Assembly (NCBI GenBank): GCA_002162955.1
Contig: MABD01000041.1
Span: forward strand, 53,040-117,039
DNA from: Gammaproteobacteria bacterium 45_16_T64
GTDB lineage: Bacteria; Pseudomonadota; Gammaproteobacteria; Pseudomonadales; Ketobacteraceae
Reading direction: 5' to 3'
Length of the DNA: 64,000 bases
Shown: positions 17,391-26,721 of the stretch, in pieces
Numbering within the stretch: position 1 is the stretch's first letter
Layout of the letters: every line of letters begins with the position of its first letter
Notes under the pieces: generated by a model
Databases searched by the model: none
What the model saw: only the letters and a program-made list of their open reading frames with translations
Told to the model about the DNA's origin: nothing
Position numbers and translations under genes: made by a program

Positions 17391-18234
17391 GCGAGTACTT
17401 ATCACTGGCGCATCATCGGGCATTGGGTTGTCTTGTCTCAAGCGATTTCATGAAAATGGATATATCGTTGCTGTCACTGTAAGAAAAGACGATGATGAAA
17501 AGCGACTGATGCAAGACTACCCTGGCATCACAATAATCAATGTGGACTTACGGGATGAAGCAGCACTTCAACAAAAAATAGAACACTATCTACGTACTAA
17601 CAACGGTGTCGATATTATTGTTAATAACGCCGGCTTTGCTTGTATCGGTGCAGTAGAAGAATTGTCGATGGCACAGTGGAGACAGCAGATGGACACGAAC
17701 TTCTTCGCAGTGGTGAATATTTGTCGATTGGCACTACCCTATATGCGGCAACAACGCCAAGGTAGAATTATCCAAATCAGTTCCGGTATAGGCCAATCCG
17801 TCATGCCTATTTTTTCTCCTTACGCCACCTCTAAGCACGCACTGGAAGCTTTTTCTGAATCCCTTCGGTACGAGGTGAAACCATTTGGTATTGATGTATC
17901 AATGATCGCACCAGGACCTGTACGCTCAAGCTTCGATAGTAACCGAGAAATTCCTACTAGCGCCAATGTAAGCGCTAGCCCTTACCAACAAACCATCGAA
18001 TTTGCTCAAGCCAAAACTGCCGACGTGCACTCTCGAGAATCTAGCCCTGACGCCGTTGTCGACAAGGTAATCCTAGCGGCGACCGCGAGCCGGCCAAAGC
18101 TGCGCTATTCTGTTGGTATTTTGGGATTCGCCGCGACATTATATAAGTTTATCCCCAAAACTATTTTGGATAGGGTTCTGGTTACAAATGACAACAAGAG
18201 TGATCATAACGAAAAAATGAATACTACTCGGTAA
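17383..18234 (+). CDS. Short-chain dehydrogenase/reductase
   Basis: A 283-aa classical SDR with TGASSGIG (8-15), NNAG (81-84), Ser133/134 and Tyr147/Lys151 (YATSK). Arg34 and Lys35 after the second strand suggest NADP(H). The ending (KFIPKTILDRVLV) is typical of SDRs acting on steroid- or acyl-type ketones. It begins 8 bases inside the preceding gene and closes the operon starting at 14952. Two SDRs of opposite apparent cofactor preference in one operon would suit epimerisation or sequential redox of an alcohol (inference). Confidence 0.9.
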   Translation: MSKRVLITGASSGIGLSCLKRFHENGYIVAVTVRKDDDEKRLMQDYPGITIINVDLRDEAALQQKIEHYLRTNNGVDIIVNNAGFACIGAVEELSMAQWRQQMDTNFFAVVNICRLALPYMRQQRQGRIIQISSGIGQSVMPIFSPYATSKHALEAFSESLRYEVKPFGIDVSMIAPGPVRSSFDSNREIPTSANVSASPYQQTIEFAQAKTADVHSRESSPDAVVDKVILAATASRPKLRYSVGILGFAATLYKFIPKTILDRVLVTNDNKSDHNEKMNTTR

Positions 18235-18382
18235 TCGGTAATTAAAGAAACTTCCTTATTTATTCCTTATTGTTTTCTCAAACTTTGCACGATTGGACCG
18301 CAATATAGCGATACCCAACGTTAACAGGTAACACTCTCCAGCCAGTTTATTCCAATCTAAATAGCAATCAAGAGGAATCAAA

Positions 18383-18979
18383 ATGAAGTTATTAGGCACT
18401 GCACTATCCGTAATCGCACTCTCCCTGGCAGCAGGGATGGCCAGCGCTACTGTTATTACCTTTGAAGATTCAGCGCAAACCTCTGGAGCAACCCCCTCTA
18501 CACAGGGCGATGTTACTGTAAGTGGATACTATTTTGATTCATCTTCAGACCATACCCACTATGCAAATAACTATGGCGGTGGCGACAGTGGCTCAACATT
18601 CTTTGGTGCCGATAACTACTCTGGCAGTAATACTGTAACCATGACTGAGGAAAACGGCAGCATTTTTTCTTTGTTTAGTTTGGACCTTGGCAGCTGGTAT
18701 GAAGACTCCTCAAATTTGTCAATTACAGGGTATCTTTCAAACGGGGATTCCATCACGACAGATATCGCCCTTGGTCTTTTTTCTACATATGAGCTGGTAT
18801 GGACGAACCTAACAAGTATCGTATTTGAATCAACCGCAGGTTCAGGGGATCAATATTGGGGCGTTGATAACATCAACGTTACGACAAGTGTACCTGCACC
18901 AGGGTCATTAGCATTATTTGCCATTGGTTTACTTGGTCTGGCTGCCACTCGTCGTAACATTATAAGCGACAAAGCCTAA
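18383..18979 (+). CDS. Exported protein with PEP-CTERM-like sorting signal
   Basis: A 198-aa protein with a signal peptide ending MASA (about residue 22). The body is rich in Ser, Gly, Asp and Thr. The C-terminus has the tripartite PEP-CTERM layout: VPAPGSL motif, hydrophobic helix (ALFAIGLLGLAA) and a basic end (TRRN). Such proteins are processed by an exosortase and tied to exopolysaccharide. The motif here is PAP rather than PEP. No exosortase gene lies in the window. AGAGGAA upstream of the ATG is a good Shine-Dalgarno. A hairpin follows the gene. Confidence 0.85.
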   Translation: MKLLGTALSVIALSLAAGMASATVITFEDSAQTSGATPSTQGDVTVSGYYFDSSSDHTHYANNYGGGDSGSTFFGADNYSGSNTVTMTEENGSIFSLFSLDLGSWYEDSSNLSITGYLSNGDSITTDIALGLFSTYELVWTNLTSIVFESTAGSGDQYWGVDNINVTTSVPAPGSLALFAIGLLGLAATRRNIISDKA

Positions 18980-18991
18980 ACATAATAAATG

Positions 18992-19022
18992 CGGTCATGA
19001 TTACACCTGATTATCATGGCCG
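18992..19022 (+). terminator. Hairpin after the PEP-CTERM gene
   Basis: CGGTCATGAT at 18992-19001 pairs with ATCATGGCCG at 19013-19022 (one G-T pair), 13 bases after the stop codon. The T tract is weak. Confidence 0.5.
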
Positions 19023-19222
19023 TTACTTCACACCATTAGTATCCACTCCCCTCTTCCTTAGGTATTAACCATACCTAGCCTTCTTATACTCAGAATACGC
19101 CAAGATCCAGAATAAATGGCGAGATATCAGAACACTCTGGCGTCCTTGAATACACTATCAATAGGTAATATTCGCTAAGTTAAGCATCCAATATATTGTT
19201 AACTATTTTTTGGGGATTGCTT

Positions 19223-19660
19223 ATGAAATATTACACTGCACTATTTGGCATGATCACATTACTGCTACTATCCGCCTGCTCTCATACACGCTACAACAAT
19301 CAAGATGACAGAATAGTTATCCCCACCCTTGGCGTTGAGTTTAGTTGGCAGGGTATGCAACGCTGCCTTGGTACTTCACCACAGGTGTCCCTTTCGGGGG
19401 TTCCTCCGAACACACAATTTCTAGAATTTGTGTTAAAGGATATCTACTTCCCCTTCTTTCCACACGGTGGTGGCCATATGCGCTATACCGGGATCAATAC
19501 CATTCCAGAAGGTGAGATCGCCAATAGCGAAGGTCACTTTATTGGCCCCTGCGCTCCACCATTTTTTCCAGGCCAGTACGAATTCACGGTGCGTGCAATC
19601 GACAGCAACAACCACATCATCGCATTAGGTCAGTCCACCCGTCCGTTCCCACATCGATAA
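19223..19660 (+). CDS. PEBP/YbhB-like lipoprotein
   Basis: A 145-aa protein starting at ATG 19223, preceded by GGGGAT; the longer frame from 19196 lacks a ribosome site and would spoil the signal. Lipobox LSAC is at residues about 16-19. The mature part has the ordering of the phosphatidylethanolamine-binding (YbhB/YbcL) family: a strand ending in VSLSGVPPNTQFLEF, then a D-containing strand, and near the end FIGPCAPPFFPGQYEFTVRA, matching the family's GPCPP-G-H-Y block. It lies 17 bases before the lipase gene. Ligand unknown. Confidence 0.65.
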   Translation: MKYYTALFGMITLLLLSACSHTRYNNQDDRIVIPTLGVEFSWQGMQRCLGTSPQVSLSGVPPNTQFLEFVLKDIYFPFFPHGGGHMRYTGINTIPEGEIANSEGHFIGPCAPPFFPGQYEFTVRAIDSNNHIIALGQSTRPFPHR

Positions 19661-19677
19661 TTAAAAGGATCTTTATC

Positions 19678-20610
19678 ATGACACATAGATACCTATTATT
19701 ACTTCTACTGCTTTGTCAGGCAATACTAACACCGACCCTATTGCACGCCAAAAATTACGCCAACACCCTCTATCCGATGGTATTGGTGGGTGGTTCATTT
19801 ATCAATTTCGACCACCTAGGTCCCATCGATTTTTTCTATAAAATACCCAGCGCACTCCGTAAAGAAGGGGCAGATGTGTTTGTGTCCACTGTCTCAGCGG
19901 TAAATTCTCCAGAGGTACGAGGAGAGCAACTGGCACGGCAAGTAGAGGATATTCTGGCACTGACCGGAAAAGAGAAGGTTAATCTACTCTCCATTAGTTC
20001 CGGGGGGTTAACGTCCCGCTATACCGCATCGGTCTACCCGCAGCATATCGCATCAGTAACGACCATTAACGCGGGTCATGCCGGGGCCAATGTCGCAGAT
20101 GTCGCCGTCGGATTAATCGATAGCCTCCCCCCCTCACTGGAGGACTCCCTATGGAACCTCGGCGATATCATCACAACATTGATCGCATTTATCGCAGGTG
20201 ACAGCCTCCCCATGGACACCCAGGCATTAGCCTATAGTCACACTAACGAAGGTGCTGCGGACTTCTCCAGGCGTCACCCAGAAGGCATGCCTACTGAATA
20301 TTGCGGTCAGGCTAAGACTGATATTGCAAACAATGGAGTACGCTATTTTGCGTTTGCAGGGTCCCACCACTTTACTCATTGGCTTGATCCAGGGGATTAC
20401 ATTTTCTCTCTGACTCAATTATTGGTAGGGGAACCTGGCGATGGTGTGTTTGGGCGCTGTAGCAGTCATTGGGGTACGACCATTAGAGATGATTTGTATT
20501 TGAATCACCTCGATGAGGCTAATCATTTGTTCGGCTTGCGAAGCCCCAGGCTCGATCCAATCGCCTTATTCCTTAATCAGGCCAATCGACTGAAACAGCT
20601 CGACCTCTAA
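19678..20610 (+). CDS. Secreted lipase homologue of Pseudomonas family I with altered active-site motifs
   Basis: A 310-aa protein with a signal peptide ending LLHA. It aligns by eye along its whole length with P. aeruginosa-type LipA: EVRGEQLARQVEDILAL, catalytic Asp254 (GDGVFGRCSSH) and His276 (NHLDEAN). The 22-residue Asp-His gap and the 52-residue Cys208-Cys260 gap equal those of that lipase. However, the oxyanion AHG reads VGG, and the nucleophile elbow reads S-I-Ser106-S-G instead of G-H-S-H-G. It may therefore have changed activity. No lipase foldase gene (lif) is adjacent. It is co-directional with the PEBP-like lipoprotein 17 bases upstream. Confidence 0.88.
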   Translation: MTHRYLLLLLLLCQAILTPTLLHAKNYANTLYPMVLVGGSFINFDHLGPIDFFYKIPSALRKEGADVFVSTVSAVNSPEVRGEQLARQVEDILALTGKEKVNLLSISSGGLTSRYTASVYPQHIASVTTINAGHAGANVADVAVGLIDSLPPSLEDSLWNLGDIITTLIAFIAGDSLPMDTQALAYSHTNEGAADFSRRHPEGMPTEYCGQAKTDIANNGVRYFAFAGSHHFTHWLDPGDYIFSLTQLLVGEPGDGVFGRCSSHWGTTIRDDLYLNHLDEANHLFGLRSPRLDPIALFLNQANRLKQLDL

Positions 20611-20618
20611 TCTACGGT

Positions 20619-20642
20619 AGTGGAGGCAAACACGCCTCCACT
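20619..20642. terminator. Bidirectional hairpin between convergent genes
   Basis: AGTGGAGGC at 20619-20627 pairs perfectly with GCCTCCACT at 20634-20642 around a 6-base loop, between the lipase (+) and binding-protein (-) stops. A short T-rich run follows on +. Confidence 0.65.
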
Positions 20643-20654
20643 TACTTTCGGCGT

Positions 20655-21806
20655 TTACTTCGCATTAAGAATATCAGTTTTAATATACCGCGACCGTTCG
20701 TCCTTTAAATTACGTGTCGCCTTCTTCCACGCTCGTGTATTAATATCAGTGGTTATACGATCCATATTTTCCCACAGCGAGAGTGAACTCCAATACCCAT
20801 CATCACCCGTTGCAAAGGTATCTTTCTCAGCAGCGGTAATATTATCCCCTAAGTTAACCACCACAGGACTCACGCCCCAATTACGGATCACACCAGTTTG
20901 AAGCTCGATGCCTAATCCATAATTAATCCATTCTTCAGCCAACCGTTTCTTTAACGGAGACTTTGCTAACGCGTAGGTCATCACCCAATGATCAACCCAC
21001 ATTGTAGTTCCTTCTTCTGGACGAGCCATTTTCCAATTCTGACCTTTCTTATTGGCCACCGCCACCGCATAACCCCATGTGGCGGCATAGTGTAGCTGGT
21101 CAAACTCATCAGGATCTGCGGTTCCTGTCCACAGTGAGTATGCGTTCTCCGCCAATATCAAAAGCGCGCTCTGTAGCTTTTCTTCTCCTAGGTGGGAAAA
21201 TAGTTTATTGGAATCATATAGGTCTACGTAACGAGCCCCCAACATTAATGCAGAAGTAAATATATTCGCGTCAGGATAGTCTCGAGATATCGTGTATTTT
21301 CCTTTGGCTTCTGGTTTCCAAAGAATTTTCCAGCTTGTAGGTTCCTCCACTTTATCGGCGTTATAAGCAAGACCGTAGGGGCCCATTGTATAAGGCACAC
21401 CATAAACAACACCTTTTTTGGTGACGAACGCATTCTTTTGCAGAAAGGGAATCACGTATTTGTAATTGGGAATATTTTTTAGATCGACGGGGATAGCCAC
21501 TTCATGCTTGATAAAGGGCCACTTAATACTCTTGGGAATATTATGGGCGGGAGAGATTAGGTCAACCCTTTCTGCTCTTGCAAGTTGCCAAAATTCGTCC
21601 GGATCAGAAACATTAGTAATATTGAGTACAACGTCAATATTATGCTTCTTTTTGACCAGTGCCTTAAACCCTTCCACATAAGGTCGCGAATACCCATCCC
21701 AACAATGAATATTGAGCTCGACAGTTTGCGCCAGCAATATGTCCGATAATAGTATCATCGGAATCGCGAGCACAAAGAAATACCGTCGAAGCAGAGATAT
21801 ATGCAT
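20655..21806 (-). CDS. Periplasmic extracellular solute-binding protein (PotD-like)
   Basis: A 383-aa protein from ATG 21804-21806, which begins a clean signal peptide (MHISLLRRYFFVLAIPM to LLAQ). The GTG at 21848 would add 14 residues and has no ribosome site. The mature chain starts ELNIHCWDGYSRPYVEGF and later has KWPFIKHEV, VYGVPYTMGPYGLAYN and a C-terminal DRITTDINTRAWKKA, as in polyamine/iron-type ABC binding proteins. No permease or ATPase gene is near, so it is an orphan receptor. It may feed a distant transporter or serve as a sensor. Confidence 0.82.
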   Translation of the reverse strand: MHISLLRRYFFVLAIPMILLSDILLAQTVELNIHCWDGYSRPYVEGFKALVKKKHNIDVVLNITNVSDPDEFWQLARAERVDLISPAHNIPKSIKWPFIKHEVAIPVDLKNIPNYKYVIPFLQKNAFVTKKGVVYGVPYTMGPYGLAYNADKVEEPTSWKILWKPEAKGKYTISRDYPDANIFTSALMLGARYVDLYDSNKLFSHLGEEKLQSALLILAENAYSLWTGTADPDEFDQLHYAATWGYAVAVANKKGQNWKMARPEEGTTMWVDHWVMTYALAKSPLKKRLAEEWINYGLGIELQTGVIRNWGVSPVVVNLGDNITAAEKDTFATGDDGYWSSLSLWENMDRITTDINTRAWKKATRNLKDERSRYIKTDILNAK

Positions 21807-22083
21807 GCTAAGTATCACAGCTACGTTATTCGAAATAGAGGGAGCCACACTGATAAATATAGCGCCTTAGATTTTGAAATCAAGACCTGCCTTAAGCACC
21901 CCACTCAAGCGTTATGGCGATTGATATAAGCAAGATCAAGAAATTATGGATTAATCTTCTTTAGATTCGCGCACTTAGCACACAACCCATGCCAAATTAT
22001 TTGAACCCTATATTGAATATCGAAAAAAGTAGTGATAACGTTTTTGCTCATAATCAAACGACATATAGGTTCACTAACACTAC

Positions 22084-22875
22084 ATGTTAAACAATAAGAA
22101 GTATGGCCACTGGGCGCTTGTCACCGGTGCAGCACGCGGACTCGGAGCTGAGTTCACCCGTCAACTAGCATGTAATGGCTTCAATATCGTTATGGTTGAT
22201 ATAGATGCAGACGCGCTCGAATCCACAAAAAAGCAAATTCAAGCGCAATACCCAGCAGATTTATTTTGTATTGCACAAGACCTCAGTAAATCCAACTTTC
22301 TTGACGAACTTATTCCCAGGATAAGCCATATCGAAATAGGTTTATTAATCAATAACGCGGGCTTCTCAAACATTGGTCGCTTCTTAGAAAAAGATCCTGT
22401 CGAATTAGAGACCCAGTTAATGGTAAATACCCGTGCCCTATTGTTACTAACCCGTTACTTCGCAGAAAAAATGGCCATGCGCGGTGGTGGTGGAATTATT
22501 AATGTGTCCTCAGGGGGAGCGCAATTACCCAGCGCATATAATGCCACCTATGTGGGCGGAAAATCTTATGCGCTCACGTTTTCAGAGTCACTATGGTGGG
22601 AACTAAAAGAGAAAAATATTGATGTGCTTGGATTTATGCCTGTGCTTACCGACACGCCAGGATTGGCAAAGCAACAATTCACATCGTCATCGCAACTAAT
22701 GTCCACGCAAGAATGTGTAGCTCAGGCCTTTCAATACTTGGGAAAACGTCCCAGTGTACTAGCCGGATTTCGACACCGACTATTACACAATTTACTACTC
22801 ACTCTTATTCCAAAGAGATGGCGTATTCAATTGGTCAGCAATCAAATACGCACCATGTTTGGGACTATTGAATAA
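22084..22875 (+). CDS. Short-chain dehydrogenase/reductase
   Basis: A 263-aa SDR with TGAARGLG (14-21), NNAG (90-93) and catalytic Tyr156/Lys160 (YVGGK). Asp39 after the second strand points to NAD(H). The tail after about residue 225 (basic and hydrophobic, RLLHNLLLTLIPKRWR) suggests membrane association, as in ketoacyl or 17-beta-hydroxysteroid dehydrogenase 12-like SDRs. It stands alone, convergent with the peroxiredoxin gene 14 bases away. Substrate unknown. Confidence 0.88.
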   Translation: MLNNKKYGHWALVTGAARGLGAEFTRQLACNGFNIVMVDIDADALESTKKQIQAQYPADLFCIAQDLSKSNFLDELIPRISHIEIGLLINNAGFSNIGRFLEKDPVELETQLMVNTRALLLLTRYFAEKMAMRGGGGIINVSSGGAQLPSAYNATYVGGKSYALTFSESLWWELKEKNIDVLGFMPVLTDTPGLAKQQFTSSSQLMSTQECVAQAFQYLGKRPSVLAGFRHRLLHNLLLTLIPKRWRIQLVSNQIRTMFGTIE

Positions 22876-22889
22876 TCAGGAATTGACCA

Positions 22890-23576
22890 CTATTTCTTGA
22901 GCTGATCAATCACCGATAGAAGCTGAGTAGCACTTGGACGTGTCTCGTAATCTTTGGCGGCATGGGCCCAAAGTACGGTACCCTCACTATCCACCAAAAA
23001 TACGGAAGGCACAGAGATTTTGTGGTGCCCTTTCCCAGACCAGGCCTCCAGTTCTATCCCATAAGATTGGTACAGTTTGTAATTTTCATCATCGATGTCT
23101 AACACTACATCGAATGCTTTGTGAGCAGAGAGATCTGAATCCGATAATACTGGGAACGGAATATCGTAACTCGTTGATGCCAATGCAGCCCCCTCAACGC
23201 TATCCGCACTAATCAAAACGGGCGTTACGCCGCGCTGTTGAAATTCTGGCCACGTTTTTGTCAACTCTCTTATTTGTAAATTGCAGTAGGGACACCACCC
23301 ACCTCGATAAAAAACCACAAGTAACGGTGATTGTTTAAGGAGTGTGGTCATATCGGTTTTCTTACCATTGTGAGTCACTAACGAAAATTCGGTGACCTTG
23401 GTTCCTTTCGTGATACCCACACCTTCTTCATGCGTGCCCATTGACTTATCGGCTGTCGGCTTAAGCACAAACATGTCGGCAGGAGGTGGTAACGTCAATG
23501 CTGGATTAGCAAAGGTTATCGAGGTAAAAATAAGAGTAGTTAAAAGTAATACCATACGGTAAATCATGATCATCAT
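22890..23576 (-). CDS. Exported AhpC/TSA-type peroxiredoxin
   Basis: A 228-aa thioredoxin-fold protein with a signal peptide (ending SITFA, about residue 23). The redox motif FYRGGWCPYC places Cys95 and Cys98 after the first core strand, as in the AhpC-TSA/peroxiredoxin-like family. Later blocks PVLISADSVEGA and SVFLVDSEGTVLWAH fit the fold. It likely reduces peroxides or acts as a periplasmic thiol oxidoreductase. AAGGA sits 5 bases upstream of the first of several ATG codons. Confidence 0.85.
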   Translation of the reverse strand: MMIMIYRMVLLLTTLIFTSITFANPALTLPPPADMFVLKPTADKSMGTHEEGVGITKGTKVTEFSLVTHNGKKTDMTTLLKQSPLLVVFYRGGWCPYCNLQIRELTKTWPEFQQRGVTPVLISADSVEGAALASTSYDIPFPVLSDSDLSAHKAFDVVLDIDDENYKLYQSYGIELEAWSGKGHHKISVPSVFLVDSEGTVLWAHAAKDYETRPSATQLLSVIDQLKK

Positions 23577-24093
23577 TATTTTCCTTAATATTGTAAATCA
23601 ATGTAGATGAAACGCCGTTCCTAAATGAGCCAATAAATATCAGCACAAATTGAAGCCTTATAATAACATCAACAAGAAATAACTCTGCTAACCCGATGAC
23701 ATTCTACGTAAATCAATTTCACTCTATTTGAACAAAATTAAATCATATGCCAAAACCACCCCTAATAGCTCTATACAATTCATGACTCTTTGTTTCAAAA
23801 ATATAAAATAACTCTTTTGGAGTATTGCATTAAAGGATAGTATCTAAGACCAAAGTGCAAGGTAGCGTAAAGTAATACGACATTAGTAAAAATAATAAAA
23901 ACAAAAAATAATAATCATAAAGTTGCACCACATAGAACGGCTAAAACAACAATAATAATAAATCGCTCGTTACTCCCGTCATTACCCTTCGTGATGTATC
24001 GACTCAGTATTTACTTGTCTGTTCCGCCATTAGCGCCCAAAAAAGGTGACTGACAAGTTCTGATATAGTGGCAATGCTTGCTAAGGAGAAAGC
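23577..24093. other. AT-rich intergenic region upstream of FadL copy 2
   Basis: 517 bases lie between divergent peroxiredoxin and FadL genes. The middle (about 23870-23970) has many AATAAT-type triplet runs. ACTTGTC (24013-24019) and GACAAGT (24052-24058) form a 7-bp inverted repeat around 32 bases, close to the FadL start, and could be a regulator site. AAGGAG precedes the FadL ATG. I found no open frame with coding character and no RNA gene. Confidence 0.5.
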
Positions 24094-25782
24094 ATGTATC
24101 TACTGCGGCGTAGGAACGTTTGTAACACACTGGCTAGCCCTAAAAGTGCATTTCTAAGTCTATTCCTGGGTCTGCTTATTCTACCCACAACAAGCCATGC
24201 GGTTCTTACCGATAATCTAGGCGTGGTCAATGCAAAGGCACTGGCGTTAGCTCATGCGGTAACCGCTGATCCTCCAGGTATTGATTCTATCCATTACAAC
24301 CCTGCCGGACTAATTAGGATTAAGGGGCGACGTCGCCAAATTCAGGCTGTCACGGGTAGTTTTGATATCACCTTAGAATTAGGGGAATACAACGATAAAC
24401 AGCAGGGTCTGCTAGATCTTGCCCATGAATTTTATGAATCCGTTGAATTTCCTACCTCACTAATGCCAACTGACGAATATTATTACGACGAAGCCTACAA
24501 CGCGACCAGCAAAACAGCAGGGCCATCAATTATGGTTCCCGGTGTAGGTCAAACCGATTTGGGTTTTATTCTAATGCCCATGGGCGGCGCATCCTATTCG
24601 CCGCCAGGCGGTAACATCACCTTCGCGACCAATGCATATGCTCCTATGGCTGCAGGATTTTATCGAGAAGACGATGACCCAGGTCGTTTCATCGGGCAGC
24701 GTTTTTCCCTGTCATTAATTACCTATTTCTCACCATCCATTGCCGTTCAGGTGAATGATGAGCTATCAATTGGGGCCAGCATTAATTTTAACTATGCAGG
24801 TGTAGGCATCGAACTGCCTTTTAGGGCCCCCTATGACTCCATTTTAACGATACCTGCATTACAAAATGGTTTTAGCTGCGATGAAGTCGATATTAATGGT
24901 GAAGCTGATCCACTAGTTAATATCTGTAACCCACTGCCTCTATATGACGTATTGGGCACGCTCTCTTTTGAAGTGGATAAGAATCTCACGTTTGGTTTTA
25001 ATCTTGGCTTTCTATGGGAACCCACACCGTGGGTTGCATTTGGTTTTGTTTATCAATCCCCGGTCAAGATGGATATGGAAGGTGATTTTCAATGGGTCAA
25101 CAGTAATGCCTGGAACACCTTTATCGGCGACTTACTGGAAGACCCTCAAGCTGGTGGGGTTGTGTCTTTTCTCGGCGTATCGGGTACCGACACCGTTGAA
25201 GGTAAAGCGTCATTGGATATGGAATTTCCAGAACACTATTCCTTTGGGGTAAGTCTACAACTTACTCCGAACCTTCAAATTAATGTAGATTATAAATTTA
25301 CCGCCTGGTCTTCTTGGCAGACCATTCCCGTGCAATTTTCAGAGAGTATCGACTTTGTTACCTTCGCCTCCTATGTACAACCGGAATTATCAACGCCAAC
25401 CTCCGTCACCTTTCCACTGGGCCTCGTCGATACCTGGAACTTCGCAATTGGTTTTGAATATCGTTGGAATGACCGACTCGATCTTCGCTTTGGATTGGAA
25501 GACCGCCCTTCTTCGGTGCCGAAGGAATCCAGAAGCGCATTACTCCCGATTGACAGTGGTATTTTTTATGGCATGGGCATTGGCTACAAAATGGATTCAG
25601 GCGCGATACTTGATCTAGGTTTGGGATACTTTCATTCAGAAGTTGAAATGCCCGGAGGTTCAAGTAAGTTCACCAATAGTAATGATGGCTCGCTGTTAAT
25701 CTACAACCCTTATGTTGGCCAAGATGTCAGCGCGACACTTGACGTGATATTGGTACAAATGAGCTACAGCTCTGAGTTCTAG
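24094..25782 (+). CDS. FadL/OmpP1-family outer-membrane channel (copy 2)
   Basis: A 562-aa paralogue of the genes at 9290 and 30299. The signal peptide ends TSHA (about residue 36). The mature start VLTDNLGVVNAKALALAHAV and the DPPGIDSIHYNPAGL block nearly repeat copy 1. It also shares YREDDDPGRFIGQRF and FGLEDRPSSVP and ends SYSSEF. It is a predicted 14-strand barrel for long-chain fatty acids or other hydrophobic molecules. A strong AAGGAG Shine-Dalgarno is present. It stands alone with a long 5' region, so it is probably regulated separately from copy 1. Confidence 0.92.
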   Translation: MYLLRRRNVCNTLASPKSAFLSLFLGLLILPTTSHAVLTDNLGVVNAKALALAHAVTADPPGIDSIHYNPAGLIRIKGRRRQIQAVTGSFDITLELGEYNDKQQGLLDLAHEFYESVEFPTSLMPTDEYYYDEAYNATSKTAGPSIMVPGVGQTDLGFILMPMGGASYSPPGGNITFATNAYAPMAAGFYREDDDPGRFIGQRFSLSLITYFSPSIAVQVNDELSIGASINFNYAGVGIELPFRAPYDSILTIPALQNGFSCDEVDINGEADPLVNICNPLPLYDVLGTLSFEVDKNLTFGFNLGFLWEPTPWVAFGFVYQSPVKMDMEGDFQWVNSNAWNTFIGDLLEDPQAGGVVSFLGVSGTDTVEGKASLDMEFPEHYSFGVSLQLTPNLQINVDYKFTAWSSWQTIPVQFSESIDFVTFASYVQPELSTPTSVTFPLGLVDTWNFAIGFEYRWNDRLDLRFGLEDRPSSVPKESRSALLPIDSGIFYGMGIGYKMDSGAILDLGLGYFHSEVEMPGGSSKFTNSNDGSLLIYNPYVGQDVSATLDVILVQMSYSSEF

Positions 25783-25786
25783 AAAA

Positions 25787-26347
25787 TCAACCGGCAAATC
25801 GATTTCTAAGATTGGTTTGTTGGGTGAGAATGAACATCAGTAGCTTGGCGATCCCCATGGATATTTTTTTCTGCGTCGCGCTCATATGATTCAACGCACT
25901 TATCTGCCGATTGAGCAAGGCATGCTTTTTCAAAAGCGTGTCGTGATTCACGAGCAAGCGCTGCATTTTTTCTGTTTGGTTATTGTGACTCTCTTTCAGT
26001 CGCTTGTGTATCATCGCATTCTCGCAAGAGTTTCGATTATAACTTTCAATAGTATTATCTCGCTGCGCGATGAGTTTGATCGCCTCTTCACTATCGGCGA
26101 GTAATCGGTTCTTTTCGCGACCCAAAACTCTTAGTGCCTCTTGTTGCGATCTGTTTTTCTGATTATCTTCAGCTATTCTCTCATTCGCCTTGGTCAAGTG
26201 AGCAAGATAGTTTCGATTACTTTCCAACAGTGATTTGTTGAGCTCTTGCAATGTATTAACACGTTGCTGGTACACCTCCTGCGTCACATACTGCTCGCTA
26301 GCGGAGCCGATAATATAACGGGATTGTTCTGGATTGGCTGAAGTCAT
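25787..26347 (-). CDS. Coiled-coil protein of unknown function
   Basis: A 186-aa protein if it starts at ATG 26345-26347 (MTSANPEQSRY); the longer frame from 26386 adds 13 residues with no better ribosome site. Residues about 25-145 are charged and rich in Glu, Lys, Gln, Asn and Leu with heptad spacing (VNTLQELNKSLLESNRNYLA), predicting a long coiled coil. A short hydrophobic segment lies near the C-terminus (GIAKLLMFILTQ). There is no signal peptide. Function unknown. It ends 4 bases from the convergent FadL gene. Confidence 0.65.
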   Translation of the reverse strand: MTSANPEQSRYIIGSASEQYVTQEVYQQRVNTLQELNKSLLESNRNYLAHLTKANERIAEDNQKNRSQQEALRVLGREKNRLLADSEEAIKLIAQRDNTIESYNRNSCENAMIHKRLKESHNNQTEKMQRLLVNHDTLLKKHALLNRQISALNHMSATQKKISMGIAKLLMFILTQQTNLRNRFAG

Positions 26348-26721
26348 GATGTTTCTCAAGTAGAAATGGATATCTGCAATGATCAAATAATAACCACTCT
26401 AGAGATCTATAAATATCCACCTGATGGGCTACACCACTCGGCCTAGGCCAAACTCAATAAGGCTGAAAGGTAGTAAATGACATCATTTGCCGTAAATCCT
26501 CCGCCAGTGCTTTGTTTACGCCATGTACCCTATTCATAACAACCAGCCAGATTAACCTACCTTGTTGATCTTACAGCGTTTTCTTAAAGAACATTGTCCA
26601 AAAAAATATCCTTCCTAAAGGGGGATTCATGCTCAATATAGGTACTTGAAATCAATTTAGCAGAGGCGTAATCTGGAGAGCACCCTGTGTAAATTTCTCT
26701 TCCTTTGGAGGAATTAGTCCA
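26348..26721. other. Divergent intergenic region
   Basis: 374 bases lie between the coiled-coil gene (-) and the beta-barrel gene (+). A strong Shine-Dalgarno (GGAGG) precedes the + gene. A second AAAGGGGG at about 26617-26624 precedes a 6-codon ATG frame, possibly a leader peptide. The palindrome GGCCTAGGCC occurs near 26440. Nothing else was identified. Confidence 0.45.
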
